This document shows, in pieces, positions 18,584 to 27,474 of a DNA stretch of 62,693 bases. The translations under genes and the position numbers were made by a program. The notes below the pieces were generated by a model. It searched no databases and had not been told where the DNA came from. It saw only the letters and a program-made list of their open reading frames with translations. The first letter of the stretch is position 1, and the number at the start of each line of letters is the position of its first letter. The DNA is taken from NCBI GenBank assembly GCA_016720595.1, contig JADKKI010000047.1:1-62693 (forward strand), in the 5' to 3' direction. The stretch comes from Myxococcales bacterium (GTDB lineage: Bacteria > Myxococcota_A > Polyangia > Haliangiales > Haliangiaceae).

Positions 18584-19008
18584 AGGAGGCGCGAGCCCGC
18601 CCGTTCAGGATCCTCCTCGTCGAGGACAACCCTGGCGACGCTGATCTCGTCCAGGAGATCCTGATGGAATCCGACGACAAGAAGGAGATCACGGTCGCCG
18701 TCGATGGCTTCGAGGCGCTGCGATGTTTGCGCGAAGCCCCGAGGCCCGACCTCATCCTGCTCGACCTCAACCTCCCGAAGAAATCGGGCCGCGAGGTGCT
18801 CGAAGAGATCAAGACCACCGAAGCGCTCCAGAGGATCCCGGTCGTGGTGCTGACCTCTTCCGAAGCTGACGACGACCTCTCGGACGTCTATCGGCTCCAC
18901 GCGAACTGCTACCTGGCAAAGCCAGTGGATCTCGAAGAGTTCATCAAGGTCGTACGAGCCATCGAACAGTTCTGGCTGGGCTTCGTCAAGCTCCCCAGCT
19001 TCGCCTGA
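18580..19008 (+). CDS. Single-domain response regulator (Rcp1-like)
   Basis: A 142-residue CheY-like receiver without an output domain. The acidic pair VEDN, phospho-acceptor D62 in LLDLNLP, Thr92 and Lys114 are all present. The NPGDADL beginning and the wide spacing before the Asp are those of Rcp-type regulators that pair with phytochrome-like kinases. The GTG start overlaps the kinase stop by 4 bp, so translation is coupled. Output must be through protein binding. Confidence 0.9.
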
Positions 19009-19066
19009 GCCCTGGACCAGCTCGCGCACAGGCCCTCGATCCACGGGTCCCCACGTGATCTCGTGC

Positions 19067-20332
19067 TCAATGAAACCGAAGCTGTGCGGTGACGACGCCG
19101 AGCTCGTCGTCCGGAGGCTTGCCGGACTCGGGCTCGATGACCAGATCCGCGCCGACCTGCCTCGGTCGCGTCTTCCAGGCACCCCCATCGGTCGCGAGCG
19201 GTTCGCTGCATCCGCGCCTGGGCGTCGTGCGGCAGACGGTGAACCGCTCGGGCTCGCTGGTCTCGCTGGTGCGATACCTGACCACGAGCATCGGATCGGG
19301 CAGGTTCACGACGAACGTCTCGAACACCTCGACGCTGTAGGAGTAGTTGCGCGGCGCATCGTCCGGCGGTTGCGGGCTCGCGATCTCGAGCCCGGTCCAC
19401 CATCGGCCATCGGTCGCGACCGCGATCGAGCACGCGAAGGTCCCGTGCCCTACGATCCCCGTGCGGTCGGTCTGGAGGCAGGTCACGCCGGCGTCGGTCC
19501 AGGGTGGCTTTGCGAGCTTGAGTCCGAAGGTCTTCGGTTCGCAGGTGGGGGTCTCGTAGTTGGTGCTGTCGGGGTGCGCCTTCAGCGGCTCCACCAGCTG
19601 CGCCTCGCAGAGCGCGGCGAGGCTGTCCTCGGTCCCCACCATCGGATCGCCGACCTCGATCTCGGGCGACAAGGGCGAAGCCGGAGCAGTCCATCCCCGC
19701 GGCGGCGTGCCCCATACCTCGAGCTCGGAGACCGCGGTCTCGCGCCACGCCTTCTTCGAGCCGGGGACGATCTCCTCGACGAGGATCCGAAGCCTCCGCT
19801 CCTCCGTCTTCACGGCGAGCGTCTGCAGATCGCGGCGATCCGGATCGAGGACGAACGTCGCGATCGCGGTGGTACCGCTCCCCCACACCGCCACCTTCTT
19901 GATCCGCGGGTTCATCGTGAAGTAGTCCTCGGCCTTCGGACCCTTGCCGGTGTGGCCGACGGTCATGCGGAGCTCCGCGATCGTCGCCAGCTCCGGCACC
20001 GTCACCTCGATCCACGCACCGACGAGCTCACCGGTCGCCGAGTTCCACGCGGTCGACAGATCGCGATCCACCAGGTGCGCAGGCTTGATCGCCGGATTCG
20101 CGACGCGCGACGACACCCGGACCGTCGTGGGCACCGCGTGGAGGAGCTCCACCAGGGCGGCCGGCGCTGGCGCCCCGACCCCAGCGTCGATCGGCGCCGC
20201 CACCCCGCTCCCGGATCCAGGCGACGTGGGCGCCGACACGGGCGGGGTCGCGCCACCCGCGGGCGCGGGCGCAGCGTCCTTGTGACAGCCGAGCCACGCG
20301 AGCGACGTCAACGCGATCCACCGTCGGTCCAT
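19067..20332 (-). CDS. Lipoprotein with discoidin-like (NADase-type glycan-binding) domain
   Basis: A 421-residue protein starting with a short signal and lipobox LAWLGC (Cys at residue 16), then a Pro/Ala/Gly linker. Residues about 70-195 match the F5/8-type-C-like domain often labelled NADase-type glycan-binding: DRDLSTAWNS near the start, a WIEVTVPE strand, and a paired REL/VEVWG end strand. The remaining 220 residues, with several Cys, are not recognised. Probably an outer-membrane or surface glycan binder. TAGCAT lies 7 nt before the ATG (20340-20345 on the minus strand). Confidence 0.75.
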   Translation of the reverse strand: MDRRWIALTSLAWLGCHKDAAPAPAGGATPPVSAPTSPGSGSGVAAPIDAGVGAPAPAALVELLHAVPTTVRVSSRVANPAIKPAHLVDRDLSTAWNSATGELVGAWIEVTVPELATIAELRMTVGHTGKGPKAEDYFTMNPRIKKVAVWGSGTTAIATFVLDPDRRDLQTLAVKTEERRLRILVEEIVPGSKKAWRETAVSELEVWGTPPRGWTAPASPLSPEIEVGDPMVGTEDSLAALCEAQLVEPLKAHPDSTNYETPTCEPKTFGLKLAKPPWTDAGVTCLQTDRTGIVGHGTFACSIAVATDGRWWTGLEIASPQPPDDAPRNYSYSVEVFETFVVNLPDPMLVVRYRTSETSEPERFTVCRTTPRRGCSEPLATDGGAWKTRPRQVGADLVIEPESGKPPDDELGVVTAQLRFH

Positions 20333-20433
20333 GGCGCCGATGCTACAGGGTCTTGCCGATCTCGCCCGGGACGTGGCGCCGGCAAGCGACCGTCGAGGTG
20401 GATCGATCCCACGCGCACCTGTATGAAGCCGCG

Positions 20434-21696
20434 ATGGTTCCGAGGGTCTCCCGTGGTGCAGTCGTGGCCACACTCGTCGGCAACACGCTCGAGTTCTACG
20501 ACTTCATCGCCTACACGTTCTTCGCCGTTTACATCGGCAGGGCGTTCTTTCCCACGGACAGCGCGGTCGCGAGCCTGCTCCTATCGGTGGCCACGTTCGG
20601 CATCGGCTTCCTCACGCGGCCGCTCGGCGCCGTCTGGATCGGCGCATACGCCGACCGTGTCGGCCGCAAGCCGGCGCTCCTGCTCACGATCGCGCTCATG
20701 AGCGTCGGCACGCTCGGCCTCGTCGCCACGCCGTCGTACGCCTCGATCGGGCTCGCCGCGCCGATCATCCTGATGGTGTCGCGGCTCGTCCAGGGTCTGG
20801 CGCTCGGTGGCGAAGTCGGCCCGGCCAACGCGGTGCTGATCGAGTGCGCGCCACCCGGGCAACGTGCCCTCTACATGAGCCTCCAGAGCGCAAGCCAGGG
20901 CATCGCGACCATGGCGAGCGGTGTCGTCGGCCTCGTCATCGCGAGCGCGCTCACCGAGGACCAGCTGGCGAGCTGGGGCTGGCGGCTGCCGTTCGCCGCG
21001 GGCCTCGTCTTGATCCCGGTGGGCCTCTACATGCGGCGCACGCTTCCCGAGACGCTGCCCGAGCCGAAGCACGCCACCGCGGGGGCCGCGCTTCGTGCCG
21101 TGTGGACCGATCACCGCCGCGAGGTCCTGCTCCTCGTGCTGGTCACCGCGAGCAGCACCATCACGACCTACGTCCTCAACTACATGACGACGTTCGCGAC
21201 CAAGACGCTCGGCATGTCGGCATTCGCCGGCATGGTGGCGCCGATCGCGATGGGCGTGATGATCGTGGTCATGGCGCCGATCGCCGGCCTGATCTGCGAG
21301 AGGTTCGGTCGGCGCGAGACGCTGATCGTCTCGCGTGTCCTGACGATCGCCCTCGCCGTCCCGGCGTTCCTCTATCTCATCCACGAGCGGTCGATCTTCG
21401 CGCTCGTGATGTCCGTCGTGGTGCTCACCGTCGTCGCCATGCCGGCCACCGTCGTGAACCTCACCGTGATGGCCGAGGTATTCCCGCCCGAGTCGCGAGG
21501 CGCGGGCATCGCGCTCACCTACGCCACGGCCGTGACGGTGTTCGGCGCGACTACGCAGTTCGTGATCACGTGGCTCCTCGATGTCACGGGCAGCCCACTC
21601 GCGCCGGCGTACTACGCGATGGCCGCGGCCGCGATGAGTGTCCTCGCCGCGCTGAGCTTGTTCGCGGGCATCGCGCGCCGAGCCACGGCGCCGTAG
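20434..21696 (+). CDS. MFS transporter, metabolite:H+ symporter (MHS) family
   Basis: A 420-residue permease with twelve predicted membrane spans. The beginning GNTLEFYDFIAYTFFA is the MHS signature in helix 1, and ADRVGRK is the loop 2-3 motif of the major facilitator superfamily. MHS proteins import dicarboxylates, citrate, proline/betaine or related organic acids with protons; the exact substrate is unknown. TATGAA lies six bases before the ATG and no Shine-Dalgarno is seen. It is divergent to the glycan-binding lipoprotein gene. Confidence 0.85.
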   Translation: MVPRVSRGAVVATLVGNTLEFYDFIAYTFFAVYIGRAFFPTDSAVASLLLSVATFGIGFLTRPLGAVWIGAYADRVGRKPALLLTIALMSVGTLGLVATPSYASIGLAAPIILMVSRLVQGLALGGEVGPANAVLIECAPPGQRALYMSLQSASQGIATMASGVVGLVIASALTEDQLASWGWRLPFAAGLVLIPVGLYMRRTLPETLPEPKHATAGAALRAVWTDHRREVLLLVLVTASSTITTYVLNYMTTFATKTLGMSAFAGMVAPIAMGVMIVVMAPIAGLICERFGRRETLIVSRVLTIALAVPAFLYLIHERSIFALVMSVVVLTVVAMPATVVNLTVMAEVFPPESRGAGIALTYATAVTVFGATTQFVITWLLDVTGSPLAPAYYAMAAAAMSVLAALSLFAGIARRATAP

Positions 21697-21896
21697 GGGC
21701 GACCGTGCGCGATGTCATGGACTTGCACTCGGGTCCCGCGTGCGGATGCGTGCGATTGCCTGTTCGCGCACCCGCCGGGAGGCTGCCTCAGCGTGTGCAT
21801 GGGCACGGCGGCCGCCGGTCTCGTCGCGATCTGCGCTCCGGCGTTCGAATAGCGGTTTTGCCGCAGATCACCACCGGTTGCCGATCCAAGGTCCGA

Positions 21897-21902
21897 TACG
21901 CT
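21897..21902 (+). promoter_or_regulatory. Putative -10 hexamer of a leaderless promoter
   Basis: TACGCT six bases before GTG 21909; it supports that start for the following gene. Confidence 0.4.
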
Positions 21903-21908
21903 GGTCGG

Positions 21909-22739
21909 GTGCGAACTGCGAAGGTCGGCCTCGTCGTCCTTGCCGGGCTCGCGCTCGCGCGTCCAGTCCTCGCGGATCCGGAGGGGCGTGATGCCTCCGC
22001 CGCCCGAGCCGACCGCGATCGCCGCATCGCGCGGGTGTTGTTCACGGGCAGCGCGGTCCTCGCGGCCTTCGCGATCGGCGAGGCCAGCACCGTGTCCGCG
22101 GCAGGAGACGAGGCACGCTTCCAGCGCGCGCGGGACGACTACGACACCAATGAGTTTCGGCGGCAGCGCGTCGCCGACGCACTCGCCGAGCGAGACGCCG
22201 CGCGCCGCAATGCGTACATCTTCGGGGTATCCGCCGCGGTCGTCGGGGGTGTCGGCGTGTGGCGGCAGCTGGCGATCCGCGACGGAGGCACTCACCGGCG
22301 GCCTTCTCGATGGTGGAAGATCGCGATCAGCGATGCCCTCACCGTGGGCGCGTACATGGCCGCCGTGCGCACAACCATCGGCCCCGAAGGCGAGACCGGC
22401 GGCGCCCGCAACTTCTACGGCGGATTCGCCCTGCTCAACTACCTGATCACGCCACCCCTGATCCACTGGGCCGATGGAGACGGCCGGGCGGCCGGGTTCT
22501 CGGTTCTCAGTCGCCTCACCCTCCCGATCTCGGCCGGACTCTCGGGCCCCGCCCTGTCGCTCGAGCAGGGCAAGCTCGCCGTGTTTCCGAGCTTGCCGTA
22601 CGGGCTCTGGGTCGGCGCCCTCGGGGCGATGGCGTTCGACATCCTGATGCTCTCCGATGGCAAGCCCGACGGGACCCGCGTGGGGGTCAGGCCGCTGGGC
22701 GACGGTGGGCTGGTGATGATCGGTGGCTCGCTCCCCTGA
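21909..22739 (+). CDS. Exported or membrane protein of unknown function
   Basis: A 276-residue protein. A signal-like segment (residues 5-23) is followed by a charged helical part (DRDRRIARV to AERDAARRN), then by hydrophobic stretches near 45-60, 110-122, 140-155, 180-190 and 225-245. It may be a periplasmic-start, multi-span inner-membrane protein or an envelope barrel. No motif was recognised. The GTG start follows TACGCT by 6 nt. Confidence 0.6.
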   Translation: MRTAKVGLVVLAGLALARPVLADPEGRDASAARADRDRRIARVLFTGSAVLAAFAIGEASTVSAAGDEARFQRARDDYDTNEFRRQRVADALAERDAARRNAYIFGVSAAVVGGVGVWRQLAIRDGGTHRRPSRWWKIAISDALTVGAYMAAVRTTIGPEGETGGARNFYGGFALLNYLITPPLIHWADGDGRAAGFSVLSRLTLPISAGLSGPALSLEQGKLAVFPSLPYGLWVGALGAMAFDILMLSDGKPDGTRVGVRPLGDGGLVMIGGSLP

Positions 22740-22765
22740 TCAGGGCTCGAGGAACGACCTGGACG

Positions 22766-23407
22766 TCAGAGCCCGATCACGCCGCCGATGCGCACGAAGC
22801 CTTCCACGGACGGATCGACGCGCGAGACGGCTCGCGTGACCTGCATCCCGGGACCATCATCGGTGGTCTCCGAGCCGCGCTCGTAGCCGACGGAGAAGCC
22901 GAGGCTCGCGGACACGAACACGTGCCCGCCGAGCAGCACGCTCCAGCCTCCGAGGGCACGACCCGCGATCGTCTTGGTCCGGGTGGTGACGACGGTGTCT
23001 GATTCGTACCCCGGGCCGACGCTGATATCGTTGTCGCGACCGAGCGCACCGAGCTCGACGAAAGCGCCCGACCACAGGCGCCGCGGAAAGTACATCCACG
23101 CCACGCCGACGTCGGTGAAGTGGCCGAGCCGAGCCGGTCCGTCGCCGTCATCCTGGCCGAAGGTCACGAGGCCCTGCATGGCATCGTCGAAGTCCGTCCA
23201 GTTCTCGTAGCGCGCGACGTTGACCCGGATCGCGTGGTGCGTGGCGAACCCGACATACGCCGATGCGGCGAGAGCATCGGAGTCGCGCCAGCTCAGCGGG
23301 GAGTTCACGGCGAAGGCGAGCGACGGGCGCTCGGCATGGGCGGTGGTTCCCATCGCCAGACAGATCGTGATCGCGGCGACCAAGGTGGTGGTGGTGTTCG
23401 GGCGCAT
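22766..23407 (-). CDS. Outer-membrane beta-barrel protein
   Basis: A 213-residue protein with a cleavable signal peptide ending near TAHAE (residue 26). The mature part is a series of alternating strands with aromatic girdle residues (AYVGFATHH, VGVAWMYFPRR, GHVFVSASLGFSVGYER), as in small 8-stranded barrels of the OmpW/OmpA-TM kind. It converges with the preceding membrane protein gene across 26 bp. Function unknown. Confidence 0.65.
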   Translation of the reverse strand: MRPNTTTTLVAAITICLAMGTTAHAERPSLAFAVNSPLSWRDSDALAASAYVGFATHHAIRVNVARYENWTDFDDAMQGLVTFGQDDGDGPARLGHFTDVGVAWMYFPRRLWSGAFVELGALGRDNDISVGPGYESDTVVTTRTKTIAGRALGGWSVLLGGHVFVSASLGFSVGYERGSETTDDGPGMQVTRAVSRVDPSVEGFVRIGGVIGL

Positions 23408-23492
23408 CGCGCCGGGCGCTGCAAGCAGCGTGCAACTCGTGCGGTCGGCGTGCGCGTGGCCTGGTGACCATCACCGTCGGCTTTCGGAGGCC

Positions 23493-23538
23493 GGTCCGAG
23501 GTCGATCCCCCCCGGTCTGCGGGGTCAGAGGTCGGACC
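23493..23538. terminator. Hairpin between two minus-strand genes
   Basis: GGTCCGA (23493-23499) pairs with TCGGACC (23532-23538), with a C-run/G-run pair inside the loop. It lies about 70 bp past the end of the CDF gene and 85 bp before the barrel gene, so it may end the former's transcript. There is no U-tract. Confidence 0.3.
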
Positions 23539-23607
23539 AAGCACCGTCCAGGTGTGCGAGCCAAAGCCGGTGAGGGCGTTGGGAACCTGACATCTCCGAC
23601 CAGCGCG

Positions 23608-24492
23608 TCACGACTCCACCGTCGCGCCCTCGCCGTGCCCGACTGGATCGGCATGCATCAACACCCGGGTGCCGCCGCCGACCACGTCTCGGATCTTCGC
23701 CCGCAGCTCGATGAACAGATCGTGAAGCTCGACGACGGTCATCTCGGTCCGCACCACGACATGAAAGTCGACGTGGGGAATCTTGCCTGCGCGGGTCTTG
23801 AAATCGTGGAACGACGCGATCTCTTTACACGCACCGAGCAGCGCGCGGACCTTCTCGACGGTGGCCTTGTCGAGGCTCTTGTCCATCACCACGCCGAACC
23901 CCTCGGCGACGATCTTGAGGCTGGAGATCACCATGTACAGCGCGATCCCCACGGAGATCACCGTATCGATGATCGGCTCGTGCGTCAGCCACACCAGCGA
24001 CAGCGCGACCAGCACGCCGACGTTGACGTAGACGTCGGTCATGTAGTGCAAGGCATCGGCCTTGATCACGAGGCTCCCCGTGTCGCGGGCCACGCGGCGC
24101 AGGTGGAGCACCGTGCCGATCGTCAGCGCGAGCAGCGGGATCATCACGACGATGCCGAGCAGGCTGTCGTGGCTGACCTCGCCGATGATCGCCTTGTGGA
24201 TCGCCTCGTAGATGATGAAGCAGCCGGCGCTGAAGATGAACCCGCCCTCGAACATCGCGCCGAGGCCCTCGACCTTGGCATGGCCGTAGTTGTGGTCCTC
24301 GTCGGCTTCGCGATCCGCGAGGCGAACCACGAACAGATTCACGACCGAGACCATCAGATCGCCACCCGAGTCCACGGCCGACGAGATGATCGTCATCGAC
24401 CCCGTGATGATGCCGATCACCGTCTTGGTGACGACGCCGATCACCGAGCAGCCGATCGCGATCCAGATCGCGCGGATCTCGCGGCTCGCCAT
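23608..24492 (-). CDS. Cation diffusion facilitator (CDF) metal exporter
   Basis: A 294-residue transporter with six predicted membrane spans and the C-terminal cytoplasmic ferredoxin-like domain (about 210-285). The tetrahedral transport site is complete: D41-xxx-D45 in helix 2 (SSAVDSGGDLM) and H-xxx-D in helix 5 (ADALHYMTD). The loop HNYGHAKVEG is characteristic. CDF proteins export Zn2+, Fe2+, Mn2+, Co2+ or Ni2+ from the cytoplasm by proton exchange; a DxxxD/HxxxD site fits several of these. TAGATC lies 5 nt before the ATG on the minus strand (24498-24503). Confidence 0.9.
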   Translation of the reverse strand: MASREIRAIWIAIGCSVIGVVTKTVIGIITGSMTIISSAVDSGGDLMVSVVNLFVVRLADREADEDHNYGHAKVEGLGAMFEGGFIFSAGCFIIYEAIHKAIIGEVSHDSLLGIVVMIPLLALTIGTVLHLRRVARDTGSLVIKADALHYMTDVYVNVGVLVALSLVWLTHEPIIDTVISVGIALYMVISSLKIVAEGFGVVMDKSLDKATVEKVRALLGACKEIASFHDFKTRAGKIPHVDFHVVVRTEMTVVELHDLFIELRAKIRDVVGGGTRVLMHADPVGHGEGATVES

Positions 24493-24580
24493 GGGTCGAT
24501 CTAACCGCGCCCGCCGAGGAGTGGTGCAGCCAAGCCCATGTTTTCAGTCGGGCGCGCGGATTTACCGCACACGGCGCGCG

Positions 24581-24654
24581 CCCCGCGGGGGCGGGGGGGG
24601 GGGCCCCGGGGGGGGGGGGGGGGGGCCGCGGGGGGGGGGGGGGGGGGGGGGGGG
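24581..24654 (+). repeat. Poly-G tract
   Basis: Three uninterrupted G runs of 11 (24593-24603), 18 (24608-24625) and 25 (24630-24654) bases, separated only by CCCC and CCGC. It fills the middle of the 246 bp gap in front of the bactofilin-like gene. It could fold as G-quadruplex or be a slippage hotspot; it could equally be an artefact of two-colour sequencing. Confidence 0.85.
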
Positions 24655-24738
24655 AGTCGTCGCTGTCGCCTCACGAGATCGAGGCGATCGGAGCGGCGCG
24701 CGCAGCCCTTCTTCCGGTGGTCTGGGCGAAGATGGGAC

Positions 24739-25539
24739 ATGGGATCGCTCAAGGATCAGCTCCTCGCGAAGGGCCTGGCGACGAAGCCCGCGGCCAAGGC
24801 CTCGGGCAGCGCCAAGGGCCCGGCCACGGCACCTGGGCCCGCCCCGATCGATCCGGCCGCGGCTCGCCGCAAACAGGAAGAGGAAGCGGCCGCCGCCGCG
24901 CATGCGGCCAGCAGCCCGAGTTACCCCGGCGCGCGGATCGTCACGCTCTCCGCGGCACGCGAGCTGTTCGAGCCTCACGCCTACGATCTGCGCAACCTCA
25001 GCGGCGAGGTCGAGGGCCTGGTCGACATCGAGACCCTGCTCTTGCCGAGCGTCCAGGTGATCGACGGTGACGTCACGCTCGACGAGCTGCGCACGCGGCA
25101 GGAGGGCTCGAACCTGTACGTCCTGGGCAACCTCACGATCACGGGTCGGCTGCTCCAGCCGTTCCGCTCCAACGCCATCGTCGTGTTCGGCTCGCTCCGC
25201 GCCCACCACATCGTCACGGGCGCCGAGCTCCTCGTGTTCGGGGACCTCGACGTCACCGGCGTGCTCTACGGCAACTGCACCAACTACGCGACGAACGTCC
25301 TCGGCACCGCGCGGGTGGCCACGCTCGCGAGCTGCAAGGAGCACATGTTCTCGTTCTGGGGCGCGCGCACGATCGGCGAGCTGGTCCGCCGCCACACGGC
25401 TCCCAACTTCGAGATCTACGCGGCGGCCAAGGGGATCAAGACCGGGCGCGTGTTCGATCCCGCGATCGGCGACCCGTACGACGAGGCCTCGGTCGCGGCC
25501 GCCCTACAAGCCCGAGACGACATCTTCGTCGATCCGTAG
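24739..25539 (+). CDS. Bactofilin-like/polymer-forming beta-helix protein
   Basis: A 266-residue cytoplasmic protein. The N-terminus begins MGSLKDQLLAKGLATK, like the opening of DUF2058-type proteins, followed by an Ala/Pro-rich tail. From about residue 75 to 215 short strands repeat at regular spacing (LLLPSVQVIDGDVTL, NLYVLGNLTITGRL, AIVVFGSLRAHHI, LLVFGDLDVTGVLYG), a pattern of right-handed beta-helix polymer formers such as bactofilins. Such proteins form cytoskeletal or scaffold filaments; filament formation here is inference. The stop lies 26 bp before the likely tatD start. The poly-G tract ends about 85 bp upstream. Confidence 0.65.
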   Translation: MGSLKDQLLAKGLATKPAAKASGSAKGPATAPGPAPIDPAAARRKQEEEAAAAAHAASSPSYPGARIVTLSAARELFEPHAYDLRNLSGEVEGLVDIETLLLPSVQVIDGDVTLDELRTRQEGSNLYVLGNLTITGRLLQPFRSNAIVVFGSLRAHHIVTGAELLVFGDLDVTGVLYGNCTNYATNVLGTARVATLASCKEHMFSFWGARTIGELVRRHTAPNFEIYAAAKGIKTGRVFDPAIGDPYDEASVAAALQARDDIFVDP

Positions 25540-25565
25540 CGGTGCTCGTCGTGCGAGGGTGCCGC

Positions 25566-26394
25566 GTGCGCGACCTCGTCGATATCGGCATCAACCTCAC
25601 CCACCGCTCGTTCGATCGCGATCGAGAGGCCGTCATCGCGCGCGCGACCGGCGCAGGCGTCGCGACGTTGATCATCACGGGCACGAGCGCGTACGACAGC
25701 CAGCGCGCCGCCACCCTGGCGCGTCAGCGCCCGGCGACGTGCTTCGCCACCGCGGGCGTGCACCCGCACCACGCCAAGGACTGCGACGCGGGCACCATCG
25801 CCGGCGCTACGCGCCCTCGCGGCAGATCCGAACGTCGTCGCGATCGGCGAGTGCGGCCTCGACTTCAACCGCGACTTCTCCCCGCGCGACCTCCAGGAGA
25901 GGTGGTTCGAAGCCCAGCTCGAGCTCGCCGCCGAGGTCGCCCTGCCCGTGTTCCTGCACGAGCGCGACGCCTCCGAGCGCATGCTCGCGATCCTCGGAGA
26001 GCATCGACCGAGGCTCGCCGGCGGCGTGGTCCACTGCTTCACGGGTACCGCCGCCACCGTGGAGCGGTACCTCGCCCTCGACCTCCACATCGGCATCACG
26101 GGCTGGATCTGTGACGAGCGACGCGGCGCCAGCCTCGTCGAAGCAGCGAGGTTGATCCCCCTCGATCGCATGATGATCGAGACCGATGCGCCGTTCCTGC
26201 TCCCGCGCACGCTCCCCCATGGGGCGGTGAAGGAGCGGCGCAACGAGCCTTCCTTCCTGCCCGAGGTCGTCAAGGCGCTCGCCCGCGTCACAGGGCACGA
26301 CGAGCTGGAGGTTGCGACCGAGACGACACGCACGGCACGCCGGTTCTTCCGCCTCGATCGGCCTGCCGCCGGGCCGGCTCGGGACGGAGGCTGA
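25566..26394 (+). CDS. tatD: TatD-type 3'-5' exonuclease, interrupted by a frameshift
   Basis: The two halves together match the E. coli TatD layout throughout: DIGINLT at the start, [24 protein letters not shown], then [43 protein letters not shown] and [11 protein letters not shown]. The metal ligands (His of GVHPHH, Glu of GECGLD, His of FLHERD and HCFTG, Asp of ETDAP) are all present. Near 25798-25803 one extra base shifts the frame, so the first 80 codons and the last 195 are in different frames. TatD degrades single-stranded DNA or RNA in repair and stress. Perfect conservation on both sides argues for a very recent mutation or a sequence error. GTG 25542 and 25551 are alternative starts. 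Confidence 0.8.
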
Positions 26395-26467
26395 TTCGGC
26401 AGAGGCGTCCGCGTATCTTGCCCCGCTCGATGGGTCCAGCGCCGCCCGGTGCTATGAAGGCCCAAGC

Positions 26468-27430
26468 ATGAGCAGTTACTCCGAGCTCTCGGTCCATCGC
26501 TGGATGTTGCGTGACTTTACGCGCAACGAGGCGTATCGGCTTGCCCTCGCCCATGCCGTCAAGCCCGGCGATGTCGTGCTCGACGTCGGCGCCGGGACCG
26601 GAATCCTCAGCATCTTCGCTGCCGCGGCAGGCGCTCGCACGGTCTATGCCGTCGAGCGCACTGGCATCGCCGAGGTCGCGCGCAAGATCATCGACGCCAA
26701 CGGATACGCGGACCGCATCCAGGTCCTGCAGTCCGATCTCGAGGACGTGTCGTTGCCCGAGAAGGTCGATGTCATCGTCAGTGAGTGGATGGGCGGGTTC
26801 GGCGTCGACGAGAACATCCTCGCGCCCCTCGTGATGGCCCGCGATCGCTGGCTCAAGCCAGGCGGCAAGATGGTGCCCGGCCGGGTGACCGCGATGATGG
26901 CCCCCGCCCACCTGCCCGAGTTCGACGAGGCGATCGCGCACTGGCGCTCGCGGCCGCATGGCGTCGACCTCAGCGTGATCGCCGGGTTGACCACGCAGGA
27001 GACCTTCCACACCCAGACGCCCCCTGAATCACTCGTCGCGCCGCCGCAGGTGATGTGGAGCCACGATCCACTGGTGTGCTCCCTCGAGGAGGCGGATCAG
27101 CCGTTCATCTCGAAGCTCACGTTCGAGGCAACCCATCCGACGATGATCTCCGGCTTGCTCACGTGGTTCGTCGCCGACATGGGCGATGGCAATACGCTCA
27201 CCAACGCGGTCGGCGATCCGGATACCCACTGGGGCCGGTCGCTGTTTCCGCTCGATCGACCGATCGACCTCGCAGCGGGGACGAAGGTCCACGTCGAGCT
27301 GCGCTGCGATCCTTCGCTCCCGGGCAACTGCGAGTTCGGCTGGACGGTGAAGGTCGCGGATCGGCCGCTGGAGGCACACGAGACGCGGCGTCATCGCCGA
27401 GATCGTGCGCGCCCAGACATCCTTCGCTGA
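26468..27430 (+). CDS. Protein arginine methyltransferase-like enzyme (PRMT fold)
   Basis: A 320-residue SAM-dependent methyltransferase. The N-terminal helix HRWMLRDFTRNEAY, SAM motif I LDVGAGTGILSIFAA, and acidic post-I region are followed by SEWMGGFGVDENIL, the PRMT double-Glu loop with both Glu kept. A C-terminal beta-barrel follows with DTHWGRSLFPL, the counterpart of the THW loop that closes the PRMT active site. PRMTs are mainly eukaryotic; bacterial forms are uncommon, and the target here (protein Arg or a small molecule) is unknown. TATGAA lies 9 nt before the ATG. The last 15 residues are Arg-rich and unlike the family. Confidence 0.75.
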   Translation: MSSYSELSVHRWMLRDFTRNEAYRLALAHAVKPGDVVLDVGAGTGILSIFAAAAGARTVYAVERTGIAEVARKIIDANGYADRIQVLQSDLEDVSLPEKVDVIVSEWMGGFGVDENILAPLVMARDRWLKPGGKMVPGRVTAMMAPAHLPEFDEAIAHWRSRPHGVDLSVIAGLTTQETFHTQTPPESLVAPPQVMWSHDPLVCSLEEADQPFISKLTFEATHPTMISGLLTWFVADMGDGNTLTNAVGDPDTHWGRSLFPLDRPIDLAAGTKVHVELRCDPSLPGNCEFGWTVKVADRPLEAHETRRHRRDRARPDILR

Positions 27431-27474
27431 CCCATGTACGGCTCGCTGCTCACGCCCGTGTAGGCTCGCGCCCC

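Noticed and set aside
24538..24738. N-terminal extension of the bactofilin-like protein through the poly-G tract
   Set aside because: It would encode a run of Gly and Arg from the poly-G; ATG 24739 gives a family-like start.
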